Both the position numbers and the translations under genes were made by a program. Of a stretch of 64,000 nucleotides of DNA, positions 57,194-64,000 are shown piece by piece. Under the pieces are notes generated by a model, which was not told where the DNA came from, ran no database searches, and saw only the letters and a program-made list of their open reading frames with translations. The stretch lies in NCBI GenBank assembly GCA_023512835.1, contig CM042092.1, forward strand, positions 27,787,543 to 27,851,542. The letters are read 5' to 3'. Source of the DNA: Taxillus chinensis (lineage: Eukaryota > Streptophyta > Magnoliopsida > Santalales > Loranthaceae). Each line of letters starts with the position of its first letter. Within the stretch, counting starts at the first letter, position 1.

Positions 57194-57520
57194 TGATGGT
57201 CCCTTGGAGCCTAGAGGGTGGGGGGGGGGGGGTGAATAGGCTCTTATTCAAACTCTTTTGTTCTCTTAAGGCACTGCATTAATCTAGTTAAGTGAAAGAA
57301 TCACTGCGGAAGATAACCAGATAGTAGAAGTATTTTGTTTTATTATCAAAAGATAATTACAACAAAATAGAAGCAACTCTCTTACACTCTGTTTTACAAA
57401 AAGGATTCACACACTAGCCTTGTTTGTATCTTTGAGCTCTTGTACATACGCAGGGTTGATCCCTCCCTTTTTTTTTTCGCTCTCTATCACACTCCTCTTT
57501 TTTTAAATATACAAGTATGA

Positions 57521-57529
57521 ATATTTATA
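57521..57529 (-). promoter_or_regulatory. TATA box of the copia LTR
   Basis: TATAAATAT on the minus strand, about 330 bp from the LTR end, downstream of the TTACTCCG array in transcription order. Confidence 0.55.
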
Positions 57530-57829
57530 CAACTATTCCTAAGAGACAACCTTGGAACTTGTAGTTCCGAAATGCGTTCAGCACTAACTATTCCTCGGTA
57601 ATCTCTCTGTCTTGACTGCTGCGGTTTGTGGAGCACAAGATCTTGGGTTTGAAGAGTATAAAAGCATTTGTGAGTTCCCAAATACAATTGAGATTGTGTC
57701 CACATATCCGGATGATCCACGTGTAAGATTCTTCAGGTTCTCAATAAGTTTGTCTTACATCGGGACGCCACGAGCTGATAACTTTGAATGCGGTGAGTTA
57801 AAGTAGTATCTTCTTGGTCCGGTGTAATT

Positions 57830-58345
57830 CTCCTTACTCCGTTGCTAATGAAGCTCGGAACCTTACTCCGTGTCAGTGGTTGCTTACTCCGTATTTATTT
57901 AGTACTGGAATCCTTAGTCTGTGTCAGCGCTTTCTTACTCCGCATGTAAGTTCCTTACTCCGTATGTAAGTTCCTTACTCCGTATGTAAGTTCCTTACAC
58001 CGGGCGAGTCTTGAAAAGTCTGATGACTTATTCCGTGTCAGCGCTTTCTTACTCCGCATGTAAGTTCCTTACTCCGGGCGAGTAAGATATCCGGATTCCT
58101 TACTCCGTGTGAATAAAGACTCGGATCCTTATTCTGCATCAATACTTCCTTACTCAGCATGTATGAAAGACTCGGACGCCTTACTCCGTGTCTTCTTCAC
58201 TTTAGTTCGCTTGAGGGGAAGACTTAACTATTTAACTCCATTTCAATCCTTTTGCTTCGTGCGACCTCGTTGACCAAGACTCTTACTCCGCACTTAGCCT
58301 TTAAGTTCTTAGTCCGTACGAATGTTCCTTATTCCGTATGTATTT
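57830..58345 (-). repeat. TTACTCCG (CGGAGTAA) repeat array in copia U3
   Basis: About 17 copies or near copies of TTACTCCG on the plus strand, often in the larger unit CCTTACTCCGTATGTAAGTT (three in tandem near 57950-58000). Spacing varies from 20 to 50 bp. The array sits upstream of the TATA box on the minus strand. Confidence 0.8.
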
Positions 58346-58549
58346 GTGACTTGATTATTTACCAAGTGTTTGACGACACTCACTCTTGTCCGGATCAGGA
58401 TTATGTATCCTGTCCTTAGCTTTGCTCTCACGAGTGCATCTCCGGATTAGTAACATATCTTCTGCAATGATCAAATAAACACAAAAGATCTCAGATCAAA
58501 TTACATAAGGCTTTATCAGCATTATCCAAATTCTGGGTTTGATCCAACA

Positions 58550-58562
58550 ATCTCCCCCAATT
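58550..58562 (-). other. Polypurine tract of the copia element
   Basis: The minus strand reads AATTGGGGGAGAT immediately before the LTR start. Confidence 0.85.
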
Positions 58563-58692
58563 ATGGATATGCCCAAACCCTTTGTAATCTGATCTGGTAA
58601 GCAATGCAAAAGAATAACATATAGAATACGCAACACAACTAATTTCATTGATCAGCAACTAAGTACAATTCAGCCTTAATACAAGATTTTCA

Positions 58693-61424
58693 CTAAGGTA
58701 CATAAGGCTTACTATACTTGAAGATCATAGTTGCTGCCTTCTCTCTAAGCTCCATTGTCTGCTTCATTGTATAAGTAGTGTGTTGGCTCCAAGATTTGTC
58801 CACAGTCAAAAACGACTTGATGAAGTAACAGACAAAAGCCCCGCAGCTATCTCCATCCGGCTGTTGTGGCACTTGCTTCTTGCCCTGGAATGTCTCCTTC
58901 AGCTTCTCAGTTGGGCCCAAGGGTGTGATGCCCAATTCTTCATATAAACGGGCTTTCTTCACAGCTTCAGTCAGCCTGATGCACAGTGGTTCCCATTGAT
59001 TCTTTCTTACAAGTGCTCCACTATCTGATGAGAATCAATGAGGATCATTTGCTTGGACTGAATCATAAAGACAGCCATCATGAAGTGTGGCGACATGATC
59101 CGGTACGGAATGAGGATAGTTGAGAGAGTTTTCCATGGCTTACTATCCTCAGCAGTTCCGTTGATGAAGGACTGAATTAGATCCACACTGGGAAGATAGC
59201 CTTCATTCCAACACGGCAAGACATCAAACAAATGCGCATCCTTGTAAAGAGATGGAAACAGCCTCATCTCCAACTTGGCAGCCCTTGAGAAGTTGTCAAT
59301 ATCTTCTGTTGTAAAGAGTCCTTTCTCCGAACAAAGAGTCTGAATGTCGTCCGGGGAGAAAGGGTACATTTCAGAAAGACATCTTCTCTCAGCAGAGGAC
59401 GCAGCAAAGGATTTCATTGCTTTGCGAACGCTTCCATCCGCATCAGAGGGGTCAAACTCCGCATATGATGGGAGGAAGATGTTGGCTGCGGATGAGGAGG
59501 ATGGAGGAGGAGCTGGAGCTGCGGTAGAGGAGCTTGGCTGAGAAAAGCGGCTTCGTTTGGGAATTTGAACTCCCTGAAGCACTGAAGAGGCACGCCGCTT
59601 CTCAGTCCGAGTAGATGGTTGTGGTGCAGCAGGAGCAGGATCAGATGACACGTTCTCCCCCGGTTTGGCAGATCGACGGGAAATAACGGGAGGACGAGCC
59701 ATCGTATGCGTCAGGTCCGCAAAAGAGGTAGACAAAGAATAGACGGACGAGGCGACTAGATCCATTTTCTGCTCCATGGAGGTGGAGGAGTCAGTGAGAG
59801 CAGAGAGGAGTTGAGCGCCAAGTGCATCAACCTTGGCGGCGATGGCGGAAATTTGGGCGCTGTGAGCCTGGGCGTGCCGGTCCAGCTGGGTGGAAAGCAC
59901 AGCGTCGGAGTGGACTGTGCCAAAAGAGGCACGCCCAAGGACTAACTCCAGAGCCTTGGAGGAGTCCCCCGCATGAACAGGAGCAGGAGTGCGCTAGGCA
60001 GAGGAGTCCGTAGGAGGATCAGCGGTAGCAGCAGCAGAAGGAGCGTCCGGAGCATCGGAGGCATCCGGGGCAGCTGACCCGCTTTGACCAGAAAGGTCAA
60101 CCACTGGAATGGCGGGGGCAGGAGAAGATGGGCCAGCCTTAGGCGGAGAAGGACCCCGGGCAGAAAGGACGGGACTGGTGGGAGTGGTGAACGCTACATC
60201 TGGAATGGAGGCCGGCGTAAGAAAGCCGTGATCCAAGTTCCAGATGATCATTTTCTCCGGGGATTGGGTATGGCGGGTGTAAAACACCCGGAGATCGTTG
60301 TCTGGAAGGGAGGCGGTGTGAGCAAGGCTAAAACGGAGCCAGAGGTTCGTTAAGGTGTCGGCGGAAAGATGGGCTAGGTAGTCTTGGGGTTGAGGTAGGG
60401 GAGGCAACGGAGCTTCCGGAGAAGAGATCGGGACATTAGCAGTTGCGGCAGCAACAACGGTATTAACCGCGGCAGCAATAGCGGAGGTGGAGGGAGTGGA
60501 GACATCCGCAGCAGAAGGGGCAGAGGAAACATCCTTTGGGGCACTGTGCTGAGATGGCCCCGCAACCTCGGACGGGTCGGCACAAACGCTGTGCTGGGAG
60601 GCCCGTGAGTGGGAAGGTGCAACAACAGACCGAATCCGGGAGGATCGGGGTGCAGAACTGACCTCGTGGGCTTGGCTGTCGGAGGGGTCACCAACAGTGC
60701 TGCCTTGTTGTTCCGAGGCAGGGAGAATGCGGAGAGCTACAGTGGGTCGGCGAGCGGTCATGTTCCCATCCGGCGTAAGGTAACGGAGGTAATAAGCCGA
60801 GGGAAACGAGACAGCCTCAAAACGGGCGAAATGGTCCGGATGTAGATGCCGGAAGACAATGCTGAGGATGCGCCCGAAGGAATAGTTTTTGGGACCATTC
60901 TGCAGCAAGCGAAATAAGAACATCCCCCAATCCATCGGAAGACCTTCAAAAACGCCGTACATGGCCAGGAGAAGATCGTACGGAACTGAGTCCAGGGCGG
61001 ATGTGCGATGCAGTAGACATCGACTTAGAATGGTCGCCATACATCGATAGCGACCCTGGAAGGATTTCACCTTGTATTCCTTCCCCTTGTTTGTGCAACC
61101 CATAGAAGCCGCCATTGGATCGGCATCCGGGCGCTGTGGTTCACCGGGGGGTAGGTGGAGAGCAGCGCGGAGAACGGCTGGAGTGATGATGATGGATTCT
61201 CCGCGGACATTGGAGATGATGGAGTTGGTGGTACAGCGAATCCGTTGGTAATACTCAATGATGTCGTCGATAAGAAGATCGACGGGATTGGAGACCAGAT
61301 TGAGTATATGTGAGGCTTCAAGGAGAGGGCGAATCTGGAAAAACCAATCCGGAGGATTGGAGACAGCGTTCCAATCAACCAGATGGCCAGGATTAACGCC
61401 GGAAAGGGAGATTCTGGGTGCCAT
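58693..61424 (-). pseudogene. Copia third ORF: plant-transposon-like domain plus Ulp1-like C48 cysteine protease
   Basis: From an ATG at 61424 one frame runs 805 codons to 59007, interrupted only by an amber codon at 59994-59996 (codon 477); the last part (to 58693) is in another frame. N-terminal residues 1-240 carry SIIITPAVLRAALHLPPGE and RTSALDSVPYDLLLAMYGV, matching the Athila third ORF. A Ser/Ala/Pro-rich linker follows, then a helical stretch (about 509-560) and a basic patch (IPKRSRF). The C-terminal part has SPHFMMAVFMI with His at 59085-59087 (codon 780), LIDS with Asp at 59034-59036 (codon 797), then in the shifted frame Gln 58861-58863 and GDSCGAFVCYF with Cys 58843-58845. His-Asp spacing 17 and Gln-Cys spacing 6 equal those I recall for yeast Ulp1. 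The usual Trp after His is Phe. It ends 130 bp before the PPT. Role unknown; deconjugation of SUMO-like modifiers is the family activity. Confidence 0.8.
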
Positions 61425-61538
61425 TACAGATGAAATATGAAGAACAAGAGGAAAGGTGAGGTCTTGATGAGGAAAGTAGCAACGAGAGGTTTAGGGATTG
61501 GCAATGAGCAATACTCGTGCTTCGCAGGAATAACCAGA

Positions 61539-61552
61539 ATATATATATATAA
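61539..61552 (-). promoter_or_regulatory. TATA-like box upstream of the copia third ORF
   Basis: The minus strand reads TTATATATATATAT, about 115-127 bp before the ATG at 61424. It could start a separate transcript for the third ORF. Confidence 0.45.
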
Positions 61553-63103
61553 GGCCGTGTCCGGAAATGTCAGTGGGTCTAGAAATTTGCGAGTGAAACA
61601 GGGACCCGCTCGACAGGCTGATGTCATTAATCTGGATATCGATGCGCCTCCGAATGAAACGATGTCGTGGAGACCGCATGACCAAGTAAAGATAACAACT
61701 GGTTGCCATCCAGAGAAGTGTGTGTGCAACCCGAGATTTGCATTTAATGAATCATCATTATTCCTCCCAAAAGCATGCGACATATGAGTATACATGGATT
61801 GTCACAATTGAACAAAGGTCGAGTCCGGAGGAATGAGCCGACAATCATCTGGAGTAAATAATAGTCGAGGAAGAGTATCCGGATGAATAATAGACCTTGT
61901 CTGTAGTAAACAGAGTTCGGTGAGAGAGTAGAGTAGATTCCTTTGCAGTCAAAAAGTCGAAGAGAAGAGAAGTACCACAACACTTCAAATTCAAGACTAT
62001 GGACTAGATTTATCGATATGGTTGCAAAGAAAATCTGAACCTGTAGCTAAACAAGGATAAACTGAAAATACAAAAGCTTAACAGGCAAGGATTAGTACGG
62101 ATTAGAGAAGATAATCAGTAAAAAACAACATAATCCGAACTAATGAGAAACGGAACTCATGCATTGCTAAGAATGTAGTAGACGTATGCATACGTGAAAA
62201 TGATCAATATTACTGAATCAGGGCATATGTCAGACAGCAATACACAGGTTCATATAGGTCAACATAGCGAAACCGTCTTGCTGAACAACGTAGCTAAGAT
62301 TAATTAAAGAGCATATGATTTGGCCAATTTAGGATTCATGAGTGAAAAATGATAGAGCGAACACATGTCAAAAGTAGGCAGATGATTAGCCGATTAAAAT
62401 GCATGGTTGAAGAAGGAAAATACATCCAAACATGCCACTTTTCTGATTCAAAACAGCATGTCCAGTCAGATCTAGAAGTAAAAGTTTAGAGGAAGGAGAA
62501 TCCAAGACATATTAGGGGTTCATTGCTGCTCCCCCGTAGATCATTTAATCCTCTCAATGAAAAGCTCCCCCTCAAATAGACAGTCAGGAAAGAGGTCATG
62601 AGACATATACGGGGGGTATTACTGAATAATATGTAAAGCATTGTCTCCCCCGTAGATTGTGCAATCCTCTCGGTTGACCTTTCCGATTTGTAGAAATTCA
62701 GCACTGTCTATCTTATTAGAAAACTATACTTGGAGGCTGATCGATCTGCGATTGAGTATTCATCCACCAGGCATTCCAAGCTAACCCATTTCACTTCTTC
62801 AACTATGCATGTTAATAGAGTAATCTAAATGAACATGCTTTTGTCATGTGGTGATTAATGGAAATTAAGATCATGAAACCAGAAGAGGTAAATCATATAA
62901 GCTTTAGTCATGTTAGCTTAAACGACTTCAGTCGGGAAATGCAAGCATCCTCCCAATATGAGGATGAGATTAATATCAGAAGCATGAAGCCGTTAAACAG
63001 TAAGTATGATCAGCAATACAGTCAGTAAGTCTCTACTACTTTCAGTAAACGTACAATGCATGTTCTGAAAGTAAATATACTATTGGGTAATTCAAATGTG
63101 AAG
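61553..63103 (-). other. Noncoding region between copia pol and third ORF
   Basis: About 1.5 kb with no supported ORF. Two PPT-like C-rich stretches (GCTCCCCCGTAGATCATTT at 62529 and CTCCCCCGTAGATTGTGCAA at 62645, plus strand) occur with similar surroundings, a local duplication of unknown meaning. Confidence 0.5.
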
Positions 63104-64000
63104 CTATGCAGAGAAGTCAAGCATACCTAATCGGAAGAGTAGTTCAGAGAACCTCGCATCAGGTAGGGGCTTTGTAAGTATGTCTGCTAATTGATCTTCG
63201 ATAGCAACATGTTCCAAGTGAAATATGCTTTTTGAGAACATGATCGCGTATGAAGTGATACCTGACCTCAATGTGCTTCGTCTTAGGATGCATGACAGGA
63301 TTGTTGCTGATGGCAATTGCATTAGTGTTGTCACAGTAGAGTGGAATAGATGACATGTTGAAACCGTAGTCAGTAAGTTGACTTTGCATCCAAAGTAGCT
63401 GTGCGCAAAGAACTTCCTAAGCCTATATATTCCGCCTCAACAGTAGAGGTTGATACGGAATTCGCTTCTTCTGAACCATGAGATCAATCTATTTCCTAGA
63501 AACCGACACGTCTTGCTTGTGCTTTTCTTGTCGATGCGACATCCAGTGAAGTCGGCATCGAGTATCCAAGATAAGGTGAAGTTGGACTCCTTTGGGTACC
63601 GAGTCCCAAATTCATCGTTCCCTTGAGATACCTTAATATCCGTTTTACATGAAGCATATGTGACTCCTTGGGATTCGCCTGGTATCGTGCACAGATGCAA
63701 GTTGCAAACATAATGTCTGGGCAACTTGCTGTAAGATACAGCAAGGATCCGATCATCCCTCTGTAGTCAGTCACATTTATGGATATGCCGTCAGCATCCG
63801 GATCTAACTTGGCACCGACAGGCATGGGAGTTTTGACGGGAGATGAACCTTCCATACCAAACTTCTTAATAAGATCGCGAGTGTACTTAGCCTGATTAAT
63901 GAAGATTCCTTCCTTTAATTGTTTAACTTCTATTCCAAGGAAGTAGGACAGTTCTCCCATCATGCTCATTTCAAACTTGCCTGTCATCAACTTAGCAAAC
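63104..64000 (-). pseudogene. pol: Copia RT end and RNase H, frameshifted, 5' part outside window
   Basis: The minus strand reads KFEMSMMGELSYFLGIEVKQ and YTRDLIKKFGMEGSSPVKTP (63750-63990), then MIGSLLYLTASCPDIMFATC. After a frame change near 63600, RNase H continues: LDADFTGCRIDKKSTS (63500), another change, then IPLYCDNTNAIAISNNPVMH and HPKTKHIEVRYHFIRDHVLK. It ends ADILTKPLPDARFSELLFRL with a stop at 63104. Conserved RNase H parts are present but in three frames, so the copy is inactive. Confidence 0.88.

Larger units (their letters stand above)
57194..58549 (-). repeat. 3' LTR of the copia element (about 1.36 kb)
   Basis: The minus-strand start TGTTGGATCAAACCCAG is at 58549, directly after the PPT. 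The other end is TGATGG or TGGTCC on the plus strand (57194 or 57197), at the point where the Tat Gag reading stops. A run of twelve or more G lies at about 57221-57232, near the LTR end. A TATA box and a repeat array are in U3. Confidence 0.78.
57194..64000 (-). mobile_element. SIRE-like Ty1/copia retrotransposon, 3' half, minus strand
   Basis: On the minus strand: end of RT, RNase H, a long noncoding stretch, a large third ORF, PPT and 3' LTR. Pol style (ADILTKPLPDARFSELLF at the end) and an extra ORF between pol and LTR fit the SIRE/Maximus lineage. It cuts the gag of G. The 5' half lies right of the window. Confidence 0.85.

Noticed and set aside
57830..58345. CRISPR-like repeat array
   Set aside because: Repeat length and spacing are irregular, repeats lie in an LTR, and no cas genes or prokaryotic context exist.
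58693..61424. Third ORF as cargo of a Mutator-like element inserted in the copia element
   Set aside because: No long terminal inverted repeats or 9-bp duplication seen around it, and it ends 130 bp before the PPT, the normal place for a third ORF. Not excluded by a search.

Overview
The window is plant nuclear heterochromatin, almost entirely LTR retrotransposons inserted into one another, plus one defective hAT DNA transposon. I see no host protein-coding gene, rRNA, tRNA gene, CRISPR array or operon. The kingdom call rests on plant-only lineages: Ty3/gypsy Tat/Ogre elements with two RNase H domains and a tRNA-Arg-like PBS, an Athila element with a tRNA-Asp PBS, a chromovirus with an iMet PBS, and a SIRE-like Ty1/copia element. 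The species cannot be told from the sequence.

Layout, left to right. (1) 1-7725: a Tekay-like but pol-less LTR element (T1), its 5' LTR cut by the window edge. (2) 7726-15645, minus: the 5' end of a Tat-type element (M: ORF fragment, leader, PBS, LTR). Its LTR hosts two solo LTRs, an Athila-family one (9662-11168) and a Tekay-like one (12908-15070), each with a perfect 5-bp target duplication. (3) 15646-28934, plus: the 3' part of an Ogre-like Tat element (F): gag-protease, G-patch, an in-frame candidate intron, RT, RNase H, archaeal-type RNase H, integrase, repeat-rich 3' UTR and a 5.06-kb LTR. (4) 28935-33456, minus: a decayed chromovirus cut in its integrase by F. (5) 33959-35864: a hAT element with 8-bp target duplications. 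(6) 36393-49599, minus: a structurally complete 13.2-kb Athila element with ACCCC target duplications. (7) about 50835-57193, plus: a third Tat LTR, leader and gag (G), hosting a Tekay-like solo LTR (52549-54797). (8) 57194-64000, minus: the 3' half of a SIRE-like copia element that cut G.

Insertion order read from the junctions: chromovirus, then F, then M, then the two solo LTRs and T1; on the right, G, then its solo LTR and the copia element.

The most interesting signal is shared by two unrelated elements. The Athila element (39468-41781) and the copia element (58693-61424) each carry, between pol and the 3' LTR, an accessory ORF with the same two-part design: an N-terminal domain resembling the 'putative plant transposon protein' family and a C-terminal Ulp1-like (C48) cysteine protease. 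In both, catalytic His and Asp are exactly 17 codons apart and a Gln/Cys pair sits near the C-terminus. Both ORFs have their own TATA box about 120-130 bp upstream of the ATG.

A second theme is modular promoters. The Tekay-like T1 LTR and the Athila LTRs share a homologous block of roughly 500 bp with CACGTG motifs and an ATCAAAAC/GTTTTGAT inverted repeat above the TATA box. The Tat LTRs of M and G instead carry dense TTGAC(C/T) arrays, and the copia U3 carries an array of TTACTCCG repeats.
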